Source of the DNA: Rhynchospora pubera | Taxonomy: Eukaryota > Streptophyta > Magnoliopsida > Poales > Cyperaceae | NCBI GenBank assembly: GCA_028095005.1 | Contig: CM051462.1 | Span: 81,231,846 to 81,295,845, forward strand | Length of the DNA: 64,000 nt | Direction: 5' to 3' | Shown here: positions 11,306-22,009 of the stretch, in pieces | Position numbering within the stretch: position 1 is the stretch's first letter | How the letters are laid out: each line of letters opens with the position of its first letter | The notes under the pieces: generated by a model | Seen by the model: the letters and a program-made list of their open reading frames with translations, nothing else | What the model was told of the DNA's origin: nothing | The model's database searches: none | Program-made: the position numbers and the translations under genes

Positions 11306-12120
11306 TTCGGGTAGCCTTACCCGCTAGACAATTCTCACATGTAGGCAAGGAGACCTTGGTTAAGGGACCCAACAGTCCAACCTTAGCCAATCTAGTCATC
11401 CTTTCCTGCCCTACATGACATAATCTAGCATGCCATATCATCATGTTATCATTCACATTAGAAGAAGAAACATTATAAGATAGAGAAGAGCCATCAATTG
11501 TGTCTAAAACCATGATTTTATCATTAAGAAATCCATTGCCAATCAACATAGAATTCTGATACAATTCAACACAATTGTTCACAAAAACAACACTCAATCC
11601 AGTTTTGACAAGAACTAAAACAGATACAAGACTTCGCCTCACATCAGGCGCATACAAAACATCATGGAGAATTAATCTATGTCCGTTGCGAAACATAAGC
11701 TCACATGTGCCTATGCCATGCACTTGGACACTACTATTATTTCCCATGAAAATCCGTTTGCTTCCTGCCGATATGCGACGATAGTCCAGAAATGACGCTC
11801 GATCCCTAGCTATGTGGTCAGTTGCTGCAGAATCAACAGTCCAAACAGGAGTGTTATCAGTAAGCATAAAGCAACTGGACACAAATAAAGCTGAATCACA
11901 AGCAGATGAGTTCTGGATGATCCGTTCTGCATCAGAACGGTCCGTCCTAGACTCTAAGGGAATTGGGACGGTCCGCCCCACTTTGGAACGGTCCGCCCCA
12001 AAAGGTCCCACCTGATCACAGTTGAAGCAAGCCCCCTTGGGCTTCTCCTTCCCTTTACCGCGCTTCTTGCTGCGCTTCTTGTCAATCTTGGCATTGGCCA
12101 CGCCATTGCCACCCGCATTT
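11262..12120 (-). pseudogene. Copia gag C-terminus, protease and integrase zinc-binding segment
   Basis: The frame carries a basic stretch, then CFNCDQVG (the first half of a CCHC zinc knuckle), then quasi-palindrome-derived residues in place of the second half. The protease active site follows as VDSAATDHI, where the usual copia triad is DSG or DTG. The integrase HHCC zinc domain is visible as HARLCHVG and CENCLAGKATR. A 1-nt frameshift near 12115-12120 separates it from upstream gag, and another near 11305 from the integrase core. Known copia elements normally encode all this as one frame, so both shifts are read as decay. Confidence 0.88.
11934..12001. repeat. Quasi-palindrome cluster inside the gag zinc-knuckle region, 3 units
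   Basis: Three copies (about 11935, 11966 and 11984), two of them of the form TGGRACGGTCCGCCCCA, sit directly after the codons for CFNCDQVG, where the histidine and last cysteine of a CCHC knuckle should be. Confidence 0.85.
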
Positions 12121-12805
12121 TCTTGGAACCGAAATTCTGCCTCGGTTTCCTTTGCGAGTTCTTAGAGGCGGCAATCATTGCCTCTCCAGCCGCCTTATCG
12201 GCTCTCTCAGCCAATAAGCAGTCCTCCTCCAACTCCACATGACGGGCCACCTCATCAAAGGTGCGTATGTTGTCATTGTGAGTCAAATTGACTCTCATGT
12301 GCTCCCATGAGCGAGGTAGAGAGCGGATGACAGCTTGCACTTGCTGCTCATTCGAGAGGACATGACCCGCTTGCTGCAACTCACTAATCATGTTAGACAT
12401 GGCTAAGATATGCTCCCTCATAGAGTGCTCAGGGCGCTTCTTATAGCCGTCAAACCTTAGTGTAAGTTGCCGGATCCTGGTGGTTGAAGTATCACCATAC
12501 TGGAGCTTGACCGCCTCCCACAAATCTTTTGTGGTGCGGTGCCTCTCAAACCTGAGGAGAAGATCATTGGACATGCTACTCAGCAACGTTATGCGAGCGG
12601 CACGGTCCTTCTTCCTGAAATCCTCATTGGCCTGAACTCGCCTTGGATTGGTCCTTTCGGCTTCAGTGAGTTCTTTTGTGAGTGGCTCATGCAAGTCCTG
12701 CATCTCAAGGAGAAATTGAACCTTACGATGCCAAACATCGTAATTGTTGCTCGTCAGTTTCTCACCAGCATTGAGATCAGCGACTATGCTCTTATTTGCC
12801 GACAT
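12115..12805 (-). pseudogene. Copia gag (UBN2-type capsid domain)
   Basis: The start is at 12805 (MSANKSIVADLNAGEKL). An upstream in-frame ATG at 12841 is possible, but the MSANKS start fits the family. Features include NYDVWHRKVQFLLEM, LWEAVKLQYGDTS and a helical MREHILAMSNMISELQQAG stretch, typical of plant copia gag. The frame shifts by one base near 12115, after which the basic region and knuckle continue in the next frame. Confidence 0.88.
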
Positions 12806-13736
12806 CTTTCTACAAAATAGAGACAAAGCACATGTATGCATGTTAGCATCAACACATATGATATAACTCCAAGTTATAACATCCAGTATACCTCACTGCA
12901 CAACCCTTGAATCGATCCAAAAGATGATGCAACCTAGCCACAATGATCAAGAGATGACAACCAGGGCCACCAATCAAATCACATGAACCTTCCAACCAAC
13001 TCGATTGGCGCGAGGTTCAGACATTGGTTAAGATACCCAGATCTTAAAATCCAAAGTCACCCGTTGTGTGCTTTTTGGTCTACATGCGAGTCAGAAACCA
13101 TAAAGGCCTACTCAAGCATGTAACCATTTGTGAGAGGTCTATAGACCTACCATCACTCAACTATGCAAGAATGCATGTAATAACCACTGAGTTATCTAGA
13201 GGATAAGTCAGAAACCATGTTGGACATACATGTATGTTCATAATTGGTCAGGTCAAACCACAAGTTTACACAATTTTATTCTGTCAGACAATTGGAACGG
13301 TCCGGTCCAACATTGGAACGGTCCGTCCCAGATGCAAACTCCAGACTGGTTAAGTGTTTCCAGCCTGGAACGGTCCGTCCCACCTCTGGAACGGCCCGTC
13401 CCACTGCTGGGTCGGACCAGCCTGCACGCCGTCCTGTCAGCAATGTCCTGGGACGGTCCGGTCCAGACGTTGCTGAAACCCTGATTCTGGCATTTCCAGC
13501 GATAGAACTCCTCAGAAGTCAGTTTTCTTTACCAGTATGGTTGTTATACCCTAAATCGACCTTTCTCCAGTATTTGCTATAAGATCTATCATTAATAATG
13601 AGATCTAAAGCCAAAAACTGATTATTTATCAAAGTTAGAGTCTCCATTAACAACCAAAACTCAGACCAGAACAAAACTACCAATATTCATGGTTTCTAGG
13701 GGTTAAACAGTACCAAAACTTCGAAAAGAACCTTAT
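12806..13736 (-). other. 5' leader of the copia element
   Basis: The untranslated stretch between primer-binding site and gag, about 930 nt. It has no coding frame of note on the element strand and contains the quasi-palindrome cluster at 13290-13466. The packaging signal would be expected here but cannot be located by eye. Confidence 0.7.
13290..13466. repeat. Quasi-palindrome cluster in the 5' leader, 5-6 units
   Basis: Copies such as TGGAACGGTCCGTCCCA and TGGGACGGTCCGGTCCA occur at about 13290, 13315, 13367, 13388 and 13449, with a degenerate one near 13408. Confidence 0.88.
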
Positions 13737-13750
13737 GGCTCTGATACCAA
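13737..13750 (-). other. Primer-binding site of the copia element
   Basis: On the minus strand TTGGTATCAGAGCC directly follows the right LTR. It contains TGGTATCAGAGC, the complement of the 3' end of plant initiator tRNA-Met and the standard plant copia primer site. It fixes the element's orientation. Confidence 0.95.
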
Positions 13751-14363
13751 TGAAGGTTTTAGTCGGTCCTTGACCTATATGCACATCTATCCTATAACCA
13801 TGCATAGAATTTAGATGTACCGCAGCGGAAGTTGATCGTTTGCCTAGATTCTTCTCAAAGCCTGGCTGCAACCCTCCTGGTCTCTTGGTCTTCCTCCGTA
13901 CGCAACTGGCACACCACAACCACAAGAGAGGGCTTGGCGTCACCTTTCACGAATCCAGATGCCGGTCGACTCGTGCGTGTGCTTCCTATTGCTCTCCAAG
14001 CAATAGGATGGCTCCTCCCTCTTTCTGATCTCTCTCTGGACTCTCTAGGATGGTGGTTATCTCAAAAGACACGAGTTCCAACCTTAGAGACGCTTCAGAA
14101 GAGAGGGGTATAAATAGCCAGTCTGGAAACAAACCTTTCAGATTCATAACTGCTGTCTGGAACGGTCCAGTCCAGAGTTGGACCGGGCCGTCCCAACTGG
14201 TTGGACCGGGCCGTTCCAGTGTTGGACCGGGCCGTCCCAACCACAGCGAGACTGTCGGTTTGCCCAGCAAACCAGTCCGTTCCAGAAGTTGGACCTGACC
14301 GTCCCAGAATTGGACCGGGCCGTTCCAACCATAACAACATGGCTCCACACACTTTTTCTAACA
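13751..14363 (-). repeat. 5' LTR of the copia element (right), 613 bp
   Basis: Starts TGTTAG and ends ACCTTCA on the minus strand. A candidate TATA box (CTATTTATA on the minus strand) lies near 14110-14118. It contains six quasi-palindrome units (14160-14328). It differs from the left LTR by about a dozen bases and one missing repeat unit. Confidence 0.95.
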
Positions 14364-14368
14364 AGAAT

Positions 14369-15445
14369 TTTATTTTGAAGTATGATAGATCTCTTTACAT
14401 TTTACTGGTTATTATATTGGATCAGGGGGGTACTATGTTATATTTTTTAGACATGAATGGATCACGTAGTTTAGAAAGATATAAGATCGGAACTGACTGA
14501 CATAGTTTATTTGTCCGTAAACTTTTGTTGAAAATGTGGGCTAATAAATTCAAAGCACTAATGATTATTAAATATTAATATTTGTGAGCTTTCCAACTCT
14601 TTCTCAATTTTAATTCCGCTAAATAGATTGTACTTCTCTCTCGGGTTTCTTTAGTATATGATAAATCCTTGTACGTTTTATGAGTAGAACATTATATCTT
14701 CATCCTCTGTTGTTCTACTTCTATCTAGCTGATCTTCCATGTCATTACATATTTTTTTATCTTTATATTAGCAGGATTATTAAATAATTAGTGACAATAG
14801 CATTTATACTGTTAATTTTGATTCTATAATGTCGGAATTCTTAAATTGGTCATTCATGTTGAGTTTATGTACCGTTTCATATTTTCTCCAGCCACACTAG
14901 CTGAATTATCTCGCCAATCGTGTTTTTAGAAAACTTGTTTATTAATTTAATTTTTCGCCTATTTAATTTTGTCAATGTATATAATTGTAAAAATGTAGTG
15001 GTCAATTAAAGAGATGAATGTAAATATAAAATAACTAACTGAATCACTAATAAAGGGTAGATAAATTAGTCTGGCGGTATCTATTCTTGGAATCAAGGAT
15101 GGGTGTTAAATAAGAGCCGGCACATATACTCATGGATATATATTTCATAAAAAGACAACACTAATTATTCTAATCTCTTGCTCTTGATTTGCTTCAGCCT
15201 TGAGGGTTTTATTCTCGTGGACATAGTTCATACTTTATCCTTGTTGTTTGTCTTTAATGTATCAATTTCATTTCTTTCATATCTTTTACCATTAAAATAT
15301 AGACTATAGACCTTTTTTCTTTTTTTATACGAGATGCATTGTGTTCTGAATTAATTCGTTCTTTAGTTGATACCTTTCTTTATTATGTAATAATAAAGTA
15401 ATATCTCCTTGTGCCTCTTTGCAGTTTGAAATTGATTTATTTTCA
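14369..15445 (+). other. Spacer between the two F-box copies
   Basis: 14369 to about 14700 aligns with the 3' flank of the intact F-box gene (about 17420-17790), so it is the old 3' flank of the pseudogene, now displaced by the copia element. From about 15200 the sequence matches the 5' flank of the pseudogene (about 5550 on) and is the promoter side of the intact copy. No coding frame was seen. Confidence 0.65.
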
Positions 15446-15511
15446 ATGGATGGTCCTGAGCCTCAACAAGTTAGCCGCAATTTAAATTTCTTTGTGTTGG
15501 TTGCAGGTTGA
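15446..15511 (+). promoter_or_regulatory. Upstream ORF from a duplicated leader and start codon, 21 codons
   Basis: An ATG with the same leader context (ATTTTCAATGGAT-like) as the main start opens a short frame beginning MDGPEPQQVSRN and stops before the main ATG at 15530. In the pseudogene copy the matching ATG at 5815 runs straight into the F-box. The leader and start appear to have been tandemly duplicated here (about 15424-15450 and 15500-15535), leaving the old start as an upstream ORF. Confidence 0.6.
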
Positions 15512-15529
15512 AATTGAATAAAATTTTCA

Positions 15530-17354
15530 ATGGATATCGATTATATCAGTGAATTACCAGCAGATCTGAAAGACGAAATCTTAGTGAAACTCCCTATCAA
15601 AGAGGCAGTCAAAACAAGCATTCTCTCAAGCAAGTGGAAGGATGCATGGACTTCTATTCCAGATTTGGTATTTGAACGAAATTCTCTAGAGTTCATGACT
15701 ATTAGGTTGGTTGACAACGTATTAATCTTTCATCATGGTCCCATTCTAAAATTCAAGCTTGGTAGTGTGCATGCTTGCAATGAGGCAATCAGTCGATGGA
15801 TGATTATCTTGTCTAGAAATAGAATAAAAGACCTAGAGCTAAGTTTTGGTAGTCGTGAAGCGTGCAAGATCCCTTCCCGCCTCTTCTCTTGCCTTGCATT
15901 AGAACGTTTGATTCTGTCAGAATGTATAATCAATGTTCCTCAGAATTTCCAAGGCTTTAAGCTACTCCACACCCTTTATTTATTCTCTTTTAAGTTGTCA
16001 GGGATAACTACCATAGCAAACTTGGTCTCAGGTTGTCCTTTGCTAGAGAGATTGACACTGTTCGAATTTGTCCAGCAAGGTTGCCTCCATATCCTTGCAC
16101 CAAACCTCCGAGAATTGGATATTTTGGGTGAATATCAGGATCTCTGTTTAGAAACTCCAAAATTGGTATCGGGATGGATTTATCTGAATGGAGATCATGA
16201 AGAATTCCTTATAGCAAAAGCGGGAAAGGAAAGCAACATAAAAAAAGCTCTTGGCTGTCTTCATAACATTCAATCGCTACAAATAGGTCCTCAATTCATT
16301 GATGTAAGAGTTTATATGCTTAAAACATTTTACGCAGATAGTTTCATACCTACATCATACCTACAATGCCAAATATTACCAATAATAGGGTTACTTTTGA
16401 ACTTTTGACTGAAAGTATAATGTGTGGTTAATTAGGTTAACTTGACGAAACCTTTGTTAAAGACAAAAAGTGAAGGAGAGGCTAAAAAGAAAAAAATGAA
16501 GAAAAGTGATAGAACCAATGACTTCTATTAGTCAAATTTATTCTAGTATATGTACCTATTTGTTAATGATCTCTACTACTTTCTTTGCAAGTATTTAGCC
16601 ATGGCACATATACCAGAGAATCCTCCTACAATCTTCAACTGCTTGACCAAGATATCTGTGACCGTATATTGTTTCGACCGGGATGAGATTGCAGTTGCTC
16701 TTTGTTTGTTTAAAAGTGCTCCAATCTTAAAAGTACTCAATATACAGGTCCACTTCTTACCTACAATTTATACATGATTTAATCAATGTCCAATTTACTT
16801 TTGTTACTATTCAACTTTTTATGTTGAACTCGGTGCTTAATCTTTGTAAAATGTAAAATTTATTACATAATTCAGCCAAAAAGAATTATAAAGTTGGCAA
16901 TGATTTAATTGTTAAAGCTTGTCCAGTACCTACCTGTATTAAAATTGGTGCTTGGTCAGAATCAACATAATCACATGTTCTCAGCAAATTATTTGCAAAT
17001 CTTTGTATCCAATCCAAAATCCAGTCATTCGTTCTTTTTCCTCCCCAAATTTTGCAGTTTTTGGACTTTGATGATGTTGATCAACTCCAAGGACAATCTT
17101 TCTGGAAATTAAAAGCAACAGAACATTACTGCTTGTTCAAGTGTCTCGAGACTCTGAACATCATATACGCACAAGACATTCGGTTGTCCTCCAGAAATGA
17201 TGAATCCATGCTAGAATTTGCTGAACTTGTGCTGAGAATTGCACCAGTGTTAGAGAAATTATATATCATTGATTATGAGGATCCCATGGTATGTCATACG
17301 AAGCTCAAGAACTTCCACAAGTTATCAGAAAAGGTTGAATTTAAATTTATCTAG
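15530..17354 (+). CDS. F-box/LRR protein with FBD-like C-terminus, copy B, 3 exons
   Basis: Predicted substrate adaptor of an SCF ubiquitin ligase. Exons 15530-16303, 16592-16747 and 17058-17354 all join in phase 0 with GT-AG introns and give 408 residues. Residues 3-45 form the F-box (DYISELPADLKDEILVKLPI, then SSKWKDAWTSIPDL). Leucine-rich segments follow (LALERLILSECIINVP, GCPLLERLTLFEF, APNLRELDILGEY). Exon 3 contains the FBD-like ESMLEFAELVLRIAPVLEKL. The start at 15530 was chosen because the upstream ATG at 15446 meets a stop; the broken paralogue at 5815 uses the older start. This subfamily is large and quickly evolving in plants, so the target is unknown. It lies tail-to-tail with MPC copy B. 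Confidence 0.85.
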
Positions 17355-19104
17355 ATATCTGAAGATGGTGACTTGGTGTGAATTTTGTGTTTGAGGACAA
17401 CCATTACGCATTTACTTGTTTAGAAATTTATCAAGTATGATAGATCCCTGTACATTTTACTGGTTATATTGGATCAGGGGGTAGTACTTTTTTTTTTTTT
17501 TTTTGAGACATGAATGGATCACCTAGTTTAGAACTGACTGACATTATTTATTTGTCCCTAAACTTTTGTTGATTTTGTGGGCTAATAAATACAATATATA
17601 TATGCAAAACAGAGGAAGAATGAATTCTTTACAGCATGCTTATTTCAAGATAGTCTGAAGGACACAAAGCTGCCGTTAAATGTTGCAGCGTTTTGCTCTC
17701 AACTCTTTGTAAATTTTATTTCTGCCAAAAAGATTGCACTTCTCTTAGGTTTCTTTAGTATGATAAATCCTTGTACGGTTTATTGACTGCTGGTTATGCC
17801 AAAAGGTGTTTGGTTTTGCACTGTAGATCTTATGCGTATTATATATTTTACTAACCAAAATGTGAAACATTTGCAATATAGAGAGGAAGGAAGAAGCAAA
17901 TACCTGATTAAAGTTCACAGTTTATCTCACTTTACAGACTCCAAATTAACCGTTGCAGCAAACAATTTCACATTGAATCACGCAGACATGAAAATTGTTC
18001 CGGATTCCAGGTTTCTTAGTCCCACAAAAATTAGGCAGACAATGTAAAGCTCTTTATATAATATACTCTTATCCCCAGTTCCATTGCTGAGCTCAGTAGT
18101 GTGAACTTGTAAAATCACTTTACGGCACATAACTCAATAGCATATATGTCTTCAGATAAGATCAGATAATGTTTGAGCTTCCTTTGAATTTACATTAATT
18201 CAAAATTATGCATAAATTCAATGGCTACATACTTAAGAATTTGCTTTATACATAAACTACAATTACAATATACAATATAAAAAAAATGAGCAATCCTTTT
18301 AAAATAATTTCGACTAAAAATACAAGTACATATTTCCAAAAAATTGTAATAAAAACATTAAATTTTAGTGTTTGCATGCCTTAAGCTAAGTTAAAGTCTA
18401 AATTTTACATTTTATTGTAATTCAACAACAATAACAATTGCTTCTCTCCCAAACAAGTTGGTGTAGACTTGAAAATAACCCAGCAAGATGAAAATCACAT
18501 TTATTTGTCTGCTACATTGTCATCATGTTGTTTGCTTATATAAAAAATGTATCATAAAAGTTTAAAAAACTCAAAACCGCATATATAATTATAGAGGTGA
18601 CTTCAACGGTAAAAATCGATTAAAAATTGAATGATGTGCATATAGTTTCCGAGAAGCTAGAGAATAAATATAAAACGAATGCAAACCATGTTTAAGAAGT
18701 GCAACATTATGAAATGGTAGGAAGAGAAAACTAGTCTCAAACGCACACTTTGAATTACAAAACACCAGTAGCGCCACAAAAATCACACATGTTTTAACCC
18801 AAGAGAATCTTTGCATAATATTATTCTGCAAAAGTACAATGAATGTAAAGCATGAGAATAAAATGTCAAGAAGAGAACTAATAATCCAAAGTGTTACTGC
18901 CTTATTTGGTGTTAATATTCTTCTAGTGCAAACTGGAAGAAGCAGTTTTGAATGGGAAATACAAACAAAATAAGAATAGCAGAGTACTTTGCCTAAATAA
19001 CGTACATAGTTATTCTTTACAAAATCAAAATTAAAGAACGAACATGGTTCCCAGTTGCGATGCCACATTGCTTTTGAATCATTTTTTTTTTTCTTCTTTT
19101 TAAA
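17355..19104. other. Intergenic between F-box copy B and MPC copy B
   Basis: This convergent spacer holds the 3' ends of both genes. It has a T run near 17484, a short RTE LINE tail at 18423-18490 and, from about 18900, sequence preceding the MPC stop. No convincing coding frame was seen; the minus frame at 18589-19068 has no recognisable features. Confidence 0.55.
18423..18490 (-). mobile_element. Very short RTE-type LINE 3' tail
   Basis: Contains CAACAACAATAACAATTG followed by CTCCCAAACAAGTTGG, matching the 3' end of the LINE at 30008-30080 (CAACAACAACAAC, then GTCCCAAACAAGTTGG). It is a heavily 5'-truncated relic, read on the minus strand. Target duplications were not found. Confidence 0.5.
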
Positions 19105-21353
19105 TCAACCTTCTACCGGTGTCTTTTCTGCCTCCTCAGATAGGTAATCTTGCCTAAAAAAAAATCAAATTTTACACAATTAATTACCAATTAAGGATTC
19201 AGAATCTTAAAATTAGAAACAGAGTGCTCACGAATAAACAGCTGAAATATAATAATAGTAGTAATAACAACACTTAATTGAACTTACTGTAATTTCCTAC
19301 TGAGTTGATAAAGGCCAGTACATGCCATAGCAACGTTAACACTGAAAAGGTTCCAGTTTTTCTGCAAAAGATGTACAAGAAATGAAATATTAAACTAAGT
19401 ACATCATTTTTATCCTCAAAACTTTTAGAGGGTCATTCTATTTAGTTGCAGTACACAAACAACTCAAGCTTTGCAGCATAACCAAATTGAAAGCTTTATT
19501 GGTGAAATATCATAATGTCATAGCAAATGCTGGTATCATGCAGGATAAAATTAAATTTTTAAGTGTTTAAATACAATTGCAAACTTCAGTTTTATTTTAC
19601 GATAACCACAGGTGGAAGCATTTAAAAAAATTAACTAAGATGATGGTAAATCATATCCAATAATTAACTTCTGTGAATAATGATAAGCATTTTCATGTAT
19701 AAGCACCTCACCTCAAAAACGACAGCGAATTGAACAATAGATTTGTGGTTATAAATATGGATATATACATCTATATAAAAAATGGACTCAATTTTTAGGA
19801 TTTTAGCTTGCATAGGAAAACAAGCAATTCCATGTGGTAGCCCAATTAATATTCAAAAGTGCCCCATATAGTCCCCCTCTTCCCCCTTCATTGCAAAAAT
19901 GTCTCCAACTGCCTTCATTTATCATTGTTAACCTTTATAGGCAGTAGAGATAGGAATTTTCAAAATGAAAGTATGGTTATGAGCATCAAGGTGAATTCTA
20001 TGATGGTTTAGAGGGAATATGTAATAATACCTACAAAATTATTTAAAGGGAATACCCCTTCCATAAATTTGCTCTAGTGGTTGGATCATTAAATATTATT
20101 TCAGGGATGTTTAGCAAGTCCAAGCAAATTTTGGTGTTCTTGCAAATATGTAAATTGCAGGTGCTCTTTGCCAATTGAAAAATGCAAGGACAGAAATAGG
20201 GAGAAAAAAAAAAAAAAAGCATAGCATAGAGCATAGTACATACCGGAGTAATGACCATGCTATAACGAGACCAGATGATTCCAGTACAACTAACAGCTGC
20301 ACACGAAATACATTCCATTACAAATATTCAAACCTTCATACATAATACGAAAAAATACCACCAACAAAAATCAAACCAGGTTGTACTCGGAGTCAGTCTA
20401 GTTACAAGACAAAAAAAAATTTAATTTTCTTCCTTTGTCCATTTGAAACAAGTATGCACCTAATGCTGTACCTCTACCTAACAATATAAATGGTATGCAT
20501 TCCTTTAAGTGTCTTTTATTTACTTTGTAACAGTCAAACCTGTTATTACTGAATGAGAGCATTCTATAACTTTGCATCAGACTATATGTAGAACTAAAGA
20601 AAGTAATCGGTTTTACAAACTATAAGAAACATTTTTCCATGCTTAGGAAAATAGACCCTATGTCTCTCGCATTTGCATCCAGCATTCAATATTGTTGATA
20701 GAGACAGACGAGATAAAGTTGCACAATTACTCCTCATAAATAAGAGAGTATTAGGTAAGTACACAGATTTTTCCCCTTGTGAAACCAAATTAAAAGAATA
20801 TTCATATATTTATAATAATATAATAAATTCAATTTATCATTAATCCTCATTCTAACTTAGTATGTTCTAACACAAGAATTGTTTGTTGTTACATCAGGAA
20901 AGGGGAGAAAGAGTATCCTGTTCATCAAAATTAATAAAGAAGTTCGGGTTATTTGGGAAAAGTATTAAACATACCAATTTGCTGAGGATAAGAGATCTTC
21001 TCAGGAGGTTTGGAGAAGTCAGCAATGTTGGCAATACTGATTCCCCATTTGAATGTAGGGGCCCAAAAATGAACTGTAATCATATATGACAGTATTTAAA
21101 TATCAAACACCAACAAATTAAGTACTAACAAATATAATTACTGGTTTAAGGTGCTGATAGATGAGGCAACAGGAACTACTCAACCTTAGAAACCACACCA
21201 ATAATGTTGGGTAACTTTTTCTTACATGTGTGTGTTTGTGTGGGTATGTCATATGTGTGCTGAATTTTGAGAGAGAGAAAGGGAGATGGAAAGAGAACTA
21301 GTTTTTGGGCCAGCAGGGTGATTCCATAGGGCTTGAATCTTGGAAGCTGCCAT
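19105..21353 (-). CDS. MPC2-like: Mitochondrial pyruvate carrier subunit, MPC2 type, copy B (canonical), 5 exons
   Basis: Inner mitochondrial membrane pyruvate importer subunit. Minus-strand exons are 21353-21299, 21073-20975, 20296-20244, 19361-19288 and 19153-19105. Each has exactly the length of its counterpart in copy A (55, 99, 53, 74, 49 nt), and together they encode 109 residues. All hallmarks are present: NHPAGPKT, HFWAPTFKWG, KPPEKISYPQQI, TGIIWSRYSMVITP followed by KNWNLFSVNVAMA, and the C-terminus DYLSEEAEKTPVEG. Compared with copy A it keeps the consensus residues in exons 3 and 4, so it is the likelier functional carrier. Introns are GT-AG. Its partner MPC1-type gene is not in this window. 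Confidence 0.93.
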
Positions 21354-21819
21354 CACAATCTTTTCCTCCTTTCCTCTCTACACGGGACCAAAACTAAAAT
21401 TACAGAAAATTATATATTGAATTGAAGAACCAAACAAGGATGAAATTAGTAGCAGATAACATTAGCATTGCTTCTGGTTGTGAACTAATTGTACATAGAA
21501 TTCTTGGAGTAGGGATGGAGAGAGTAAAATCTCAATTCAAAATAAACAAAATCTGGAGCCTAGCTTAGAAATTATGTCTAACAAATTGACCAAAATATCA
21601 GTTTGCTTGCCGATGTTAAAGCTAACTAATGACAGTTTGGATTAGAAGGTAAAGCTCGGTAACCAGAACTAAACCAAATGCTTGTAAATCGAGGAGACGA
21701 GAGGAAAAGGAACCGAAAATTGATCCAAATTTCATCAACCTTAGAATCACGTATCTAAAGAGAAAATTGAAGAAGAATCTAAAAGGGTTAGAACCAGGTA
21801 CCTGAGAGAATTGATCGAT

Positions 21820-21850
<31 letters not shown>

Positions 21851-21900
21851 ACAATGAATCAATTGAAGAAGAATCGAACTAAAAGTCTTAGCTGAGTCGG
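21354..21900 (-). promoter_or_regulatory. 5' UTR intron and leader exon of MPC copy B
   Basis: A leader exon ends at 21802 with CAG|GTACC, as in copy A. The exon carries a GA dinucleotide run (about 21821-21850; CT on the gene strand). Sequence similarity to the copy A leader continues to about 21960. The transcription start is not defined. Confidence 0.5.
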
Positions 21901-22009
21901 GTAAGCTGGATGATAAAAGGCACGTCAAACTTTCACGACTTCTTACATGCGTTACGAGAGGACAAGATGCTGCAACCAGTTTTTCCAGTTTCACCCAATT
22001 AAACTATGC

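Larger units (their letters stand above)
6636..14363 (-). mobile_element. Ty1/copia LTR retrotransposon, complete but disabled, 7.73 kb
   Basis: A full-length element in minus orientation, bounded by two near-identical LTRs beginning TG and ending CA, with the 5-bp target duplication AGAAT at 6631-6635 and 14364-14368. Internal order on the minus strand is primer-binding site, about 930-nt leader, gag, protease, integrase, reverse transcriptase, RNase H, then a long untranslated stretch and a polypurine tract. Integrase before reverse transcriptase places it in Ty1/copia. It lies in sequence equivalent to 17420 next to the intact F-box gene, so the empty site is visible in the paralogue. At least two frameshifts and one in-frame stop disable the polyprotein. 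A GC-rich quasi-palindrome recurs throughout (separate entries). Confidence 0.95.

Noticed and set aside
12115..12120. Programmed ribosomal frameshift between gag and protease in the copia element
   Set aside because: Copia elements are normally one frame, no slippery site with a following structure was recognised, and other lesions exist; decay is simpler.
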